A stretch of 64,000 nucleotides of DNA from Styela clava. Its lineage: Eukaryota > Chordata > Ascidiacea > Stolidobranchia > Styelidae. Position numbers and translations under genes: made by a program. The stretch covers positions 10,623,383 through 10,687,382 of the forward strand of contig NC_135252.1 in NCBI RefSeq assembly GCF_964204865.1, read 5' to 3'. This document shows, one piece after another, positions 51,067 to 63,613 of this stretch. The stretch's first letter is position 1; every line of letters begins with the position of its first letter. The notes below the pieces were generated by a model. The model was not told where the DNA came from, searched no databases, and saw nothing but the letters and a program-made list of their open reading frames with translations.

Positions 51067-53097
51067 TTGGTTGCCAGCTTTCTCAATCATGTAATTCAGA
51101 GTTAATCTGCTGTCAAAATGTTGAAAATACGAATTCCTGTATTTATTTATTATACAGCATTTGCTATATCTCTTCCGAAATTGAGACGAGTGGCATACTG
51201 TTCAATTGTATATCATACAAGCTCTCAATTCATACTATGAAATCTTTGTTTGTTTACCACGTAGGTCATAGGGTGAACACTTGACAGTTTATTTATTTCC
51301 TATGTACAGCATATTTTTGCAACTATTCTGAAGATGAACAGAGTTGTATGTTTGAGTTGGTGAATTATGTTTTTATACCATATTTTGTGTCAATGTCTCA
51401 TTTTGTGAGTAATTCCAATTTTAAAAATAACATGATATCTGTTACCAAGGAAATGATGAGTTTGTTTGTATGCTTTTCTGCAGCTTCAAGTTAAATTATT
51501 AATTTGTTGTGATATCACGCTGTTCGATTCTCAGGTCCTCGCCTGAAGGACTAGGACTGTCATACAGGGATATTAGAACATATATACATATATGGAGAAG
51601 CTGAAATACATGGATGTAAGATTGATCACAGATATAGGCATAGGCGAAGTCTTCAAATTCGCGTTGTGTGAGTTTGGCAAAATGAAGCTGAAGTTTTCTA
51701 AAGTGATTTTTGCTATATTTTAAACTAGTAGTAAAGTGGAATATATTGGTTTATCAAAAATCGGGAACCCGAACACGACTTTAAATTACCGTAGGCGTCA
51801 AGTGTGTATTTATCGGGAGCTCGGTTGTATTTTTCATGTCTTGGTACGAGTGGCTTTGAACCACCATATATAGCACACAATTTGAAGCGGCTTTTAACTT
51901 TACACTTATATTTCATACCTAAATTATGGTACTTTATTTAATAGAGTTTTGTGAAAAAATGACAATCGTCAAAAAGCAACACCATCAAAAGTTTAGTGTA
52001 TGTATCAGATAAATCAGCTTCAACTCGTTCGACGCTATGTTGAAGGATATTTCAACTCCAGCTCCGAATTACGAGAGAAGTAAGTTTTATTTAACAAAAT
52101 CTCGGTCACAGCTGACTCAATTACCAATAAAAGCACCCCAAACAGTTACTCCAATGACCTGCGTACTAACTACTAACCCCTACTTGGGAACGTCGGGATT
52201 CTCTCTCTCTCATTCACCGGAATGAGACCTACCCCTATCGTAGTCAGGCCTATATTAAACTAAAACGGTTTCCCGCTTCGCTTAACGTGTTTGAGTTGCT
52301 TATACCGATGGCCTTTTGCATGACATGCCTGACTTATCACGATAATTTTCTTTTTATACACGGTATTTAGAAAATAGAAATTGATTGTCGAACATATTTA
52401 CGCTCGGTTACTTTATGCCATTGTCCTGGACTAGTTATGTTTAGTAATCTCGTGACCTTATTCTAACACAAGCGAAATATTGTTTGATAAAGTAGGTGTG
52501 TATTGTAAACACGATGTTCGAAGATATCGCGCTAAGCGATGCTCATGGTTGAATGCAAAAGGTGTTGTCAGCCAGACCTGCATGGCATTGGACTTATAAA
52601 ATGTTAATGTTTGGTAGAACATCTAACACACATATCGAATAGTTCAGTTTGTTTAAAAAAGTACAAAGCGCTGAAATTAGAAATCGCAGAAGTATTCACA
52701 ATGATGTGGTTTCATGTTTCAGGCGTGTAGCGAAGTCATTCAGTGAGACTGACCCACGAAACAGCTGTTAAGGGTGGCAATAGGCAAAACCTTTCTTAAA
52801 TGGTGTCAGAATATATAGCTTGATGTTAGATATACGTTATGATTTTAGGATATGTAACGTGGGATAACTTAGTTCTTATATTATAGTGGTTTCCGTTTCT
52901 TATCAATTGGTGAATGAGAATAACCAGTTCATGGTGAACATACAATCGACGATATATCGGCCACATATCTGAGTGATCGTCCAAACACTAACATAACTCA
53001 TATTTATCACTCTTCAAGTTTATTCTCAAACCTGAATAAAGTCTGAATCGACATTTATAAACAACAGTTTTAATTCTGTTAGCGTAAAAACACCAAG
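51067..53097. other. Intergenic between SUPT6H and NAAA
   Basis: The SUPT6H 3' UTR begins here, but I see no AATAAA in the first 500 bp. The open frames at 51725-51916 and 52037-52225 have no domain or splice support. The NAAA promoter should lie near 52900-53097. Confidence 0.4.
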
Positions 53098-56000
53098 ATG
53101 AAGACATTTCTGGGCTTAATTCTTGTGTTTATTGTTTTTTCATTCAATGTCGTGGAAAGTAAGAACGCAATGCCAGCAAAGAGATATAAAGTCAATCTTG
53201 ACGATGATCCGATGACAAGGTAACATACACATAATAAATATTTTGAAAGACCTAGCACACGATAGCAGAGTAAATATTGACTTGACCTGATCACCATATC
53301 ATTTCGTGACCTCCAGAATCAAATTTCTCGTCAATAGTCAACAATTCATAACACTATTATCTGGTATTTCAATTACCGACAGTTTATGCTATACTGTAAT
53401 TATAAATTACTGGTAACCGAATAAATTTCACCAATGCATCGCTAATTCTAAACCGAATTATATTATCAGTATTTTGTGTGATGATTTGCATTTTCGCATA
53501 AAACAGGGCGCCGGGCAAGCAGAACCTCGTCTTTGACCCCAAAATACCGTAATCAATTTGAATAGGTACAGCCTACGGAATTATTTTAACCGAAACGAGG
53601 TTGTGTGAACTCGAACTCGACGTCTTATATCCAACTCCATACCTAGGAGTACAACGCGCTCGCCACGATAGGACGCTTGGACGTAAAAGCACTATGGCAT
53701 CAACATTTATGTCATATAGGCCAGATTATTTGTTACGTAGGATAACTCAGAGAATGACTGTGAAAACTCTTCTCGGAGAGTTTATTAGACAATTTCAATC
53801 TTTTCTTCAGTCTTCTTCTATTTAATATCTGAAATAGGTATAGTACGATGTGGAAAGTGAGTGAACGTTGGTCTGATTCAAACGTATAATTAATATATAA
53901 TAAATAATAATATACATTATTAACATACATTAATATAATATTGCTTCATTTCAGATGGATCCCCCTGTTGGAAAACTTTGACAGATCTTTACTTTTGGAT
54001 GCTATTGATTCCTTGTTAAAGTAAGATTTAGTTTGTACTACGCCTTTGCTCTGATTGCTCAGTCTAAATATTACTCCCTAAAATTTCCGTGTCTCATGAT
54101 AACAATTCAGTCCTTCACCCCTTGCCCACGATATTATCAGCAAACTCGGAGTTTGTCTAAGCTTTGCTTGTATTGATTCGCGATCTTCGTGTCTATATAT
54201 TTGACCACTGCTCTGTTGTTAATAGATCACACGAAGAAGGTTAATCATACAGTTTGTCCATGAAAGTGCAAAGTTAATGCCTGTTCATGTCAAAATGGCA
54301 ATGTTTTGTAACGAGTTTTCTTTTTTTTCAGGCAATACGTCAAAAACGATGAATTGATCGCTTTAGCCGAAATAATTGCTCATGATCTCGACAAATATAT
54401 TCCTCAACCATACGCTGATGAAATGCGAGGAATCAGTAAATTTTACAAAGCGGAACTCGGGAAGGTCGTACTTGGAAACCTTGCTTATGATGCCTCGGCT
54501 TGGAATACTGTCGGGAAGCAAGTGTTTTATTCGTATATTGTTATTTATCATTAGCATTTAGCTTATTCGAAACGAATTTCGTCTTATTTGGTTAAATTTT
54601 CAATTTCAATGTTAAGAGCTTGTACGAGCATTGTGACGATCGACAAGACAGGCGGAATCATACACGGGAGAAATTTAGATTATGGAGCAGGCGATGAGTT
54701 AAGAACTATTACGACAGAAGTTGAATTCCATCGAAGTGGAAAAGTACGTTTTTATTTATCATACTTTTGTCTTGATGTGGGATTTGGACTTTGGAACATG
54801 AAATTATATCAAATTGAAATAACCTTTCGAAAGAAGTAGCTGTAAAATGGTAAGAATATTGCGAGTTCGACTCGACCAGAATTTGTGATGGAACTCAACC
54901 ATTCCGAACTGGGTAATTTATTTAAACACTTCATAACTTTTACTAATTGAAGTAACTGCGATCATAGTTTAAAGCATGTTTATTATATAAGCAAACCAAA
55001 ATACATGTATTTGTATTGAAATGATCATAAATATTTCCACTAGAGTTCAATTTCTGGTCAGTTAGAAAATTCAAAAATACGAGTGGTAGCGAAGAATTTT
55101 CAGCGGCTCTGACAACCGTTTTTGACTTGCAATAAAATTTATCTAATTTTAACTCTAGAATCAGAAAGTCATAGTATGAAAAACCAGGCCCATATTTGAT
55201 ATAAAATGCAATTTGTTTGTATTATAGACTTTGTTTATCGGAACTACTTACGTCGGATATGTTGGTCTTCTGACTGCAGAAAAGGTAAACGCATTCACCA
55301 TATCTGGGGACGAACGTGACACGGGGTATTTGTGGGAGAATATACTGTCTGCGTTGACGAAAGGATGGCCAACAATGCTGATGGCCAGAGAGGTAAATTT
55401 AATGAAAGAATTATAATGTCATATAAAATTTTGGTCAAGGTAGTAAGTAAGCAATGTTTAAAAAGAACTTTTACAGTTTACGAAATGAATTTAAGGTAGG
55501 CCCAAATAAATTTGATAGAAAGTAAGGCCGAATTAATCATCTTCAGCCAACACACATTCCTAATATTTTAGGTTATAACAAATGCTGAAAACTTTGAATC
55601 TGCAATCGAAATGTTGCAAAAGGCAAAAACAATCGCACCGATGTATTTCATAGTTGGCGGGGTCAAGCCACACGAGGGTGCTATTATTGTACGTGATCGA
55701 TGGGGAGCAATCAACGTAACGAGAATGGATGACACGTACAAGTAAGAGTTCTTGGCATTTGAGACAGCCTTGCATATTTTGTGGAAATTCGCAATTCGGA
55801 AGCTGAACTGAAATAGCCAAAACCGACCTATACCCATGTTAATCCAAAATAAACCACTCAGAAAATTAAACCACATTTGAGTAGAATATAAAAATTCTGT
55901 ACTGACGGGTTTCAATGTATGAGGATTTTTGTTTATAATTACATGAAGCATATTCGTTCTTTTTGTTGTAACATCAAAGCAGGTAATTTATATTTCTCAT

Positions 56001-56907
56001 TAAACAAATCACCAAGAATTTTTTTTATTACATCAGATGGTTTGTAGTTGAAACAAATTATGATCCTTGGAATCCTCCTCCGTCTTCTGATGACAGGCGA
56101 GATCCAGCAATAAAGTTAATGGAAGAAATAGGACAAAATCAAATGAATCCTGAAAATCTTTATAAGGTATCCATTTATATAAATACATTAAAATACAGAG
56201 ATTGAAATACAGAGATTGCTGTTAATAACGAGACCTCCACTTAGAGCGATTTTATAGTCATGAAAACTAACAGAATAGATAATCCTTATTTAAACACTAT
56301 GAAAATCTAAAAAAAAAACGCTACGTAATACTGTCGTTTTTACATTTGAATGTAAATCGAAGTCCAGACGAGTCTTATACAATACAATGAAAATCAATTT
56401 ATTTAATATGCTAAATAAATTATTCTCAAAGCTATTTGGTTCTCTAATATCGTTGGAAATGGTCGGGAATGGTCAATGTGTAATAGTTTTGAAGGAGAAA
56501 GTGCAACATTCGTTGATACCGGGCTATAGTACACCGTAATTCATTATGTTGTTAAAAATATAAAAAACATAATTACATCAATATATATTTAATTCGTTTT
56601 ATTTCATTAGCTTTCACTTTTGCCTTGTTTACCGGTTTAAACGACTGCGAAAGTAGCCAATCCATATTGAATATAATAAGATTGAGATTTCGATAGCTCA
56701 CACAACGTCTATACCAAACTCAATGTTTTGTGCTAGTTGAACAATTTATTAAATATGTAGATTTTCTCCTAAAAAACAAATCATTTTCAGGTATTATCTA
56801 CATCTCCCATACTCAATCCCACAACGACATACACTACGGTGATGAGTGCCAAAAACACGTCTTTGTATCACACCATGGTGAGATGGGATCATCCTAATGA
56901 AAACTGA
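53098..56907 (+). CDS. NAAA: N-acylethanolamine acid amidase (NAAA-type, acid ceramidase family)
   Basis: Eight exons join in phase to 1,098 bp, 365 residues (human NAAA 359): 53098-53219, 53955-54020, 54332-54532, 54617-54743, 55228-55392, 55572-55741, 56037-56166, 56791-56907. A signal peptide (MKTFLGLILVFIVFSFNVVE) fits a lysosomal/secreted enzyme. The family autocleaves before a nucleophilic Cys to form alpha and beta chains; here CTSIVTIDKTGG puts Cys at ~132, and HGRNLDY supplies Arg148 and Asp151 at the same offsets as human Cys126, Arg142 and Asp145. VVETNYDPW carries the family Asn (~291). FTISGDERD is nearer NAAA than acid ceramidase. NAAA hydrolyses palmitoylethanolamide and related N-acylethanolamines at acid pH. 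The exon 3/4 junction, just before the Cys, is the least certain: the phase-compatible choice adds about nine residues over human. Confidence 0.93.
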
Positions 56908-58770
56908 GATAAATTTCGATACATTTTGCTTTGTAGTATAGAGTGCTTTATTTTGATATATTGAATCAGTATTTTTTGTGCAATATGTTATATGTGTTCT
57001 TAGTAATTCATCATTTTAGCTTTTTTGTTCTTATTGTTTTATTATGTTAAACTTGGACTTAGAAAAACAATTGGATTTTGCCCGAAATATGCAAGTTTAT
57101 TAAAATATACTTTTATTCATTTTGAATATTAAAATAGTTCATCTTCACTTTGAAAATAAAAATGAACGAATTTTAAAATCGAACAAGCCTTTCATTCTTC
57201 CTAAAAATAAGGTTAAGTAAGGTTAGAGGGTTTTTATATATTTTTGAAAATCCATTATACTTATACAGTACAATGTATTGCGCGGGCTATATTTGAAGGT
57301 TAAAAAATAGTTACACTATCACAGACAATTGTCAATATTCACTAATCAAAGTAAGGATGCAAAGACTTGTCTAGTCTCTTCATTAATCTAATCTCTTCAT
57401 TATTTTTGAAAGTTCAATATTTTAACTTCGGGGAAGACTATAATATATTTCTGATTCAAACCCCAATACCAACAAAACAACGCCATACGTCCAACTTCAA
57501 AACTCACCTCCACTGAGCGATGTCGCAAGTGAATCATCTGCTGTAATCTAATCTGTCATCTATCGAGTAGATACTAATTTCAGCAGTTATTGTAATATTT
57601 TTTGTCACTATAAAAAAAAATGTCCTTGGAGAATTGTTGATAATTGTATAACCAAGTTCAGTTTAATTATCGAGACATAAAAACACTTTTCCAGATGTTT
57701 TGTTGCATATAGTCTGACACGAGCATCCTTATATTTCTGTCGAAATTAGCAACGTTATAGTCTGGTCACTAGTGTGATATAGGTTCGAATTATGCTTGTC
57801 GGTCGTTGCAACTCACGGAGGAGATTAATTTTCTATTTATCCGGCTTAATGTCAGTCAACCAGCCAGACTTCTGTATTAAATAAAAGAGGAAATGCGGTT
57901 TATTGGGAAACAATCACCAATCTATCGACACACTAGTATCACTGTTGGTGTTTCACCGATATAGCGACAGGGTTTACGGCCAGAAAACGGAACAAATAAA
58001 ATTAACGGCAACATTCTTTTACTGGCATATTAATTTCTAATACCTATAAATTTCAACTCTTGTTTGTACATATATATCACAACTTTTAAGATGTTGTAGG
58101 CCAACATTTTTTGTGAGAAATTGTTATGTCTCTAATTCTTCTTCTATGTGTATATATAGTTTTATATGAACAATATTTTCATATCATATCGTCGTAATCA
58201 CATGAGAATTATGTATATTACCCATTACGCCGATTTGTAGACTGAAGAATATCCCCATCCTCCAACCCACCTAAGCCGATAATACCAGTTGATCCATGTA
58301 ACCAGGGAGTGCCAGGGTTTTATAATGGTAGTTATCCACCTGACGTTATTTACAATAAAATATTTGTTACGTGTGTGGATCAAAAAAACAAAACAATAAA
58401 ACCACTCTTCGCTGATAAAGATAATCAAAATAACTTATGATTGAACAAGGTTTATATAATTGCAATTTATAGCGAAACATCCCATTTGAAAAGTACGCGT
58501 GATTGATTACATTGGGAATTAATTAAACCAATTTCACTCGTTACTAATCTTTGTGACAAAATTCGTTTCCAATTTCTTTTTCTGTACGGCATCCGAGAAA
58601 ATTATCGTTTTCAAAATTTCGAACTTTATTCCCAGATTCGTTTGCTCGCAATACAAATGCGTTGGTTTGGCAAATGCCGTTTTGTATTGTACTTTGAAAC
58701 GCCTTTGTCTAGTGTTGAATACGAGCATATTTTAATTCCTTGAACACCATACTGCAGAATAGCAGTCAAG
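56908..58770. other. NAAA 3' region and intergenic DNA
   Basis: AATAAA at 57155-57160 could end the NAAA transcript. The rest is AT-rich with no supported exon; open frames at 58225-58428 and 58553-58735 lack domains. Confidence 0.45.
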
Positions 58771-61693
58771 GGTGACAGCACATTTGAACCCAAGTACATT
58801 TGAACCCATGTGTATATCGCTCGATTCAATCTACATGGGTTCCAAATCTATGGGTTAGTATGGGTTCAAATATCCAGGTACAATTTTCCATAGGTGCATT
58901 AGTATTAATTGGTGCATTAATTTCAACTTTTATCAGCTTTCTCGTGGTTGTATAGCGGAATCCAACTATTTTGGCCTTGTATGTTAAAGAAATCAAATCT
59001 ATCCCCATTTTCACTACCTTCCCCCAATTTGTAATCCCATAAAGCCCACAGAATTTTTTTATTTTAAATAAAATTTATAGCCTTCTGGTACAAACAACAA
59101 TCTTTACCCACTGATTTCAAATCAATTGGTCTAGTGTAATTAACTTACGTTTTGTTACGCAGTAATTCTTTTTACATTACAGCAGACAAATATTTAGTGC
59201 ACAGCAATAACGTGTCATGAATGTGTCGCCGACCTTCGGCCCCGTGAAATTTTATCCTATACCTTTCTAATAAACACATTCGTATTGAATTGGTATAAAT
59301 ATTCTTGTAATTTTGGACAGACATACACCAGATAACTTCTTTATATTCCATTGTAGTCCTTCGGCTCTATCTTAGGACAGACAAAGATTTGTGGTAGCGT
59401 CCGCGTCGTGTTGTAAATATATATTACATTTTCACAAATTAGCTGCGTTCCGGTTGTTAAGATTTTCCCAGCTCATCACTGCCTAGGGTTACCATATTTT
59501 TTTGACTAAAAAGCGGGATGTCTCCCGTAACTTTACAGTTTACAATATACACAATGAAAACACTAAAGATTAAAGACGGCCCCTGAAAACGAAGACTACC
59601 CTCAACAGAAGCCATATGACCCCCAAAATCCGGCACACTTTACTAGCCACCCACAACCTGCAAAACAGGCCGAAAACGACTCACGACAGGCATTCCGAAT
59701 GACCACAAACAATTCCACATGCGCACACTACATGAACAACACCGATGACAGGCTGACAGCCAACTCCACGACAAAACCAGAAACACAACACCAAATGAAC
59801 TCCAATGGCACTGCACTCAAATAACAACATCAGCCCACTGTCCAGCACAAAAACATCCAACAGTCACAAAAACAAACATCCCCGATAACCCACCGGAGAC
59901 CAGAGGCACTCCCACAGACACAAAACACCCCTAAACATCGAAAATCCAACCGAAACAACCACAGCTGCACCGCTACAAACCACAGAACAGGCCAACAGGA
60001 CACCCAAAGCTGCTAGCTTCACAGTGGTAAAAGGACAGACCGACAGTGTCACAGTGCCCCCAGTGTCTCCAATGCCAAAAATACAAAATACAGCAATAAT
60101 ATTACATGACATCGTTCAAAAGACAAAACAAGGGTCGTCACATGTAGATAACGTTGTTCAATGTTACATTCACGTGAACGTTCGAACAGGACCAATTAGA
60201 ATTGATTTTACATGTGATACGTTCGCTAACAATGTTAGCGGAAAACAACGAAACAAACAAAATAACGCATTCATCTTCAGTAAGTAGGCTAGCGTTGAGC
60301 TAAACAGCAATAATAGTAACGAGAACATGTTCGTGTTTTATACTGGATGGCTGAACGCCAAAGCGGGACTTTTGGTTGACTTGTCGGGACAGGACGCTAA
60401 AAAGCGGGACTCGCAGTTAAGAAATTTATCTATGCTTAACCGAACGTGTGCAAATTTAGGAGAGTAAATGATTTCCAATTTATTTGAGCATATGTTTTTA
60501 TTTTGGAATAGCGGTTCGTACATATGCAAAAAAGGAAGGTAAATATCTGCTCAAAGAAATGGAAAATCAGAGTTAATTTCCTGATAACAGAGCTGTGCGC
60601 GAATACAAGGTGCCTTCCAGGATGTGATGAATATGTACGTATGTTACTCGTGTAGCTTGGGATTCAGTGGCAATATAAAACCGAATGAAACTGACCATCA
60701 TCGAACTAGCGGATAGAGATTTCTATACTCGCCGACGTCAAATCGGTCTGGTATATAAAACAATAGAAAGTTGTGATTTTATAACATAACTTTAGTTTGA
60801 ATGTAGATTGCTGTAGATCACAATAGAATTTAAAATATTCCACCATTTTATTTGAAAGTTCCGTAGAAAATATCAGCCTTGTCTATTACAGCTATTTTTG
60901 TACTAATTTTTGATTACTGCAATTGGAATACATGAGAAGACAGTATAATCGCTGGATTCCATTATCTTTGCACCACGTACATTTGCAACCGCAGATTTTA
61001 GCACCCACATACATACTGCACCCATGAACATTTGAACCCATGGACATTTGCACTCACAGACATTTTTTTCCCATGCACTTTTGAACCCAATGGGCATTTG
61101 CATCCAGTACATTTGAACCCACGTACTTTTTCATCAGCGTACATTTGCTCCAACGCACAATTGAACCCGCGTACATTTTCACTCATGAACATTTGCCCCC
61201 ACGGATATTTGCATCTATGGACACTTGCACCCATGGAATTTTGCACCCGTAAACATTTACACTCATTGATACCAGTTTTTAAAGTAAAAAAGGTTCTATT
61301 GCCATTTATGCCGAAATAGGGACATCCCAATGTTATACATTGTAATAAAAACGAACCCACCACAAACCCGAACGTACAAATGTATGTGGGTGCATATATC
61401 CGCGGGTGGAAATTTCGTGGGTGTAAATGTCTGTGGGTTCAAATGTTCGTGTGTGTAAAGTACAAATGTACGTGGGTGCAAACGTCCATGGGTGCAAATG
61501 TTCGTGTGTGTAAAGTACAAATGTACGTGGGTGCAAACGTCCATGGGTGCAAATGTCCGTGTGTGCAAATATCCGCGTGTGCAAACATATATATACAAGT
61601 AGTAAAATCTATGGGTGCTAATATCGGTTGGTGCAAAAGTATACAGGTGCAAATATCCTGGGTGCAGATAACGGGTTCAAATGTGCTGTCACC
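58771..61693. mobile_element. 2.9-kb foldback-like element with inverted minisatellite arms
   Basis: The outer ends are GGTGACAGCACATTTGAAC at 58771 and its reverse complement GTTCAAATGTGCTGTCACC ending at 61693. Degenerate ~20-bp repeats built on ACATTTG-AACCCATGG run at 58785-58875 and 60965-61265. The complementary form (TGGGTGCAAATGTCCGTG) runs at 61380-61690, so the right side is itself a palindrome. Open frames across these arrays (for example 61296-61652) are repeat translations, rich in FAPTDICTH-like periods, not genes. The middle has a C/A-rich block (59560-60070). No transposase was found and no clear target-site duplication. Confidence 0.65.
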
Positions 61694-61962
61694 TAATCAT
61701 TGAGTTATTTGATTCTTTCTGAAATTTCCTAAACGCAACCAAAAACTAACAAGTAGCATGCGGAAACGAGGCAATGTTACAACCATTCCAGAAAATCTGT
61801 TTGTGCTACTTCTACCACCTCTACCGTTACGTCGCTTTTCCCAAGTGGAAATAGAGATTTTCCAAAAAATTCTAAAGATTTTCTTGGTTCATTGGTTTAG
61901 ATTGGCATGTTTTTCCAACTTTATATATTGCATATTGTTTATTACTCACAATCGGCTACTCA
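61694..61962. other. Intergenic, probably decayed hAT transposase body
   Basis: No domain is readable, but the segment directly precedes a recognisable hAT transposase tail and may be its degraded upstream part. Confidence 0.3.
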
Positions 61963-62396
61963 ATTGCTAGTTGTGACCGATCTTTCTCAGAGTTGAAACA
62001 GATGAAAAATATTCGAGGTCTTCGATGTAAAATTTCAAATTAGCGCCTGTCAAGTTTATCTTTGATTAGCATCGAAAAAAAATTTCTGAAGAGCTAGGTG
62101 AAAAGGCTATCGTTCAGACATTTGTTACCAGCAAAATAGCGATTGGACATAGAAATAAGTGACTTGCTTTTTGTTAATAAATGAGTTTGATCTTATACAT
62201 GTGAGTTTGTTGCTTAGTTTGATTATTTATTCAATGAAACAAACGTTTCTATCTTACTTGACTTTTAATTTATTTATTCTCATGTATAACGACATCTATA
62301 ATATTTTTATCCCCCGAATTATTTTTGAAGTTAGGTATAAGGGGCGGCATTATCAGAAACTCGCCCCGGGCAGCAGAAAAGTTTGGCACGCCTGTG
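61963..62396 (+). pseudogene. hAT transposase tail and 3' terminus, decayed
   Basis: Three consecutive pieces in shifting frames read IASCDRSFSELKQMKNIRG, then RLSSLSLISIEKK, then ISEELGEKAIVQTF. Together they follow the hAT C-terminal dimerisation pattern (SxASxERSFSxLKxIKxxxR... RLxxLxxxSIExE). Two frameshifts and a stop (62041) separate them. At 62380-62396 the sequence AAAGTTTGGCACGCCTG looks like the element's right inverted terminus. No matching left end lies in the window. Confidence 0.6.
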
Positions 62397-63427
62397 GTTT
62401 CAGGATAAAAATATCGAGTGCATTCCATGTTCATCACCCTACAATCCCTATTTTGAGTACCCGGACTTACGTTTGTAACAATATATAGGATGGCGTAATT
62501 ATAAATGTAACGTGGCCTAAATACATAATAATCTCTATAAATCTACGTTATATAAGTTTACTGAAGTTGAACAAGACTATTCCCGTTGTATAACTGTTCA
62601 CCATTCATCTCATTATCTTTTAAAACGTAGTGACCACAATGACATACTACTACGGCGTAGCTCCACAACGTGAAATTTCAATGATAAAAACACAGCACTT
62701 GGAAAATGTCATATATTCATAAGAAAGAAAACCATTTTTAACAATTACTTAGATTCTTGACAAAAAGAAATAGTGGCATATCATTTACTTTATAGAAACG
62801 GTAGTCTGCTTTCTTCGACAAAAGCTGGTCCTGTGGTTAAAGAGAAAGGCCCCTTTTCACAACAACAAGAATATACCCCAATTCAATAAAACGACCCATA
62901 GGTTCACATCGTGCCAATAATCGTTACTTAGAATTTCAACCCTCTATTGGCATTTCTGTTCATACGTCCCCGACATTGAGTATAATCGCTCCAAGTCTAA
63001 AAGGAAATGATGCGTGGGTTCGACAAGTGGTTTTCGTTAGTTCCTGTTCTTGTGCCTTTTCGGTTCCGCTAACAACCTAATTTACATACTAAATATTGAA
63101 TATTCAGCACGCAGTCTTGCCTGTGAGAGGTTTAGGATATATTATGTTATAAATAAAGTAATATACATTATTTCGTGTAATAAATAAAAAATGGTGCTCA
63201 GAATTTGTAATTTCACACAATAAACTGCTTCGGATTTGAATTTGGTATCGATATGGTTTTATTAATTTGCGTTTTGATCCTTGATATTGTCTTGATAAAA
63301 AAACTTTTACATATAATCAGATATAGCGTGTCGAACCAGAACGATTTAAGTTTAATCCTGGTTTTGTAACAAATTAACCAATAATTTGGATAATGGAAGT
63401 CAAATTCTATATAATAATTGACGTAAT
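62397..63427. other. Intergenic, no gene seen
   Basis: AT-rich, with no supported exon or RNA gene. Confidence 0.4.
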
Positions 63428-63613
63428 CGAAATATTGAAGAGATCTTTCTAGTCTTTCTCGTGTATGTGAAAATGGATATTTTCCCATGTCGGGTGACCC
63501 ATAAACAACCGAAATATTGAAGAGATCTTTCTAGATCATTCGAAATATTGAGTCTAGATCTTTCTCGTGTATGAGAAAATGGATATTTCCCATGTCAGGT
63601 AACCTATAAACAA
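63428..63613 (+). repeat. Local tandem duplication
   Basis: CGAAATATTGAAGAGATCTT occurs near 63428 and 63510. TTTCTCGTGTATG, GAAAATGGATATT and CCCATGTCGGGT are repeated about 100 bp later with small changes (CCCATGTCAGGT). This gives two imperfect units, the second with an extra inner copy of ATTGAGTCTAGATC. Confidence 0.7.

Noticed and set aside
53601-53825. 74-codon open frame in NAAA intron 1
   Set aside because: No domain and no fit to the NAAA exon order, which is complete without it.
61296-61652. Overlapping open frames on both strands (61032-61319, 61380-61703, 61296-61652) rich in Thr/Phe/Ala/Pro/His/Cys
   Set aside because: They are translations of a ~20-bp minisatellite with a period that keeps several frames open; no start context, splice sites or domain.
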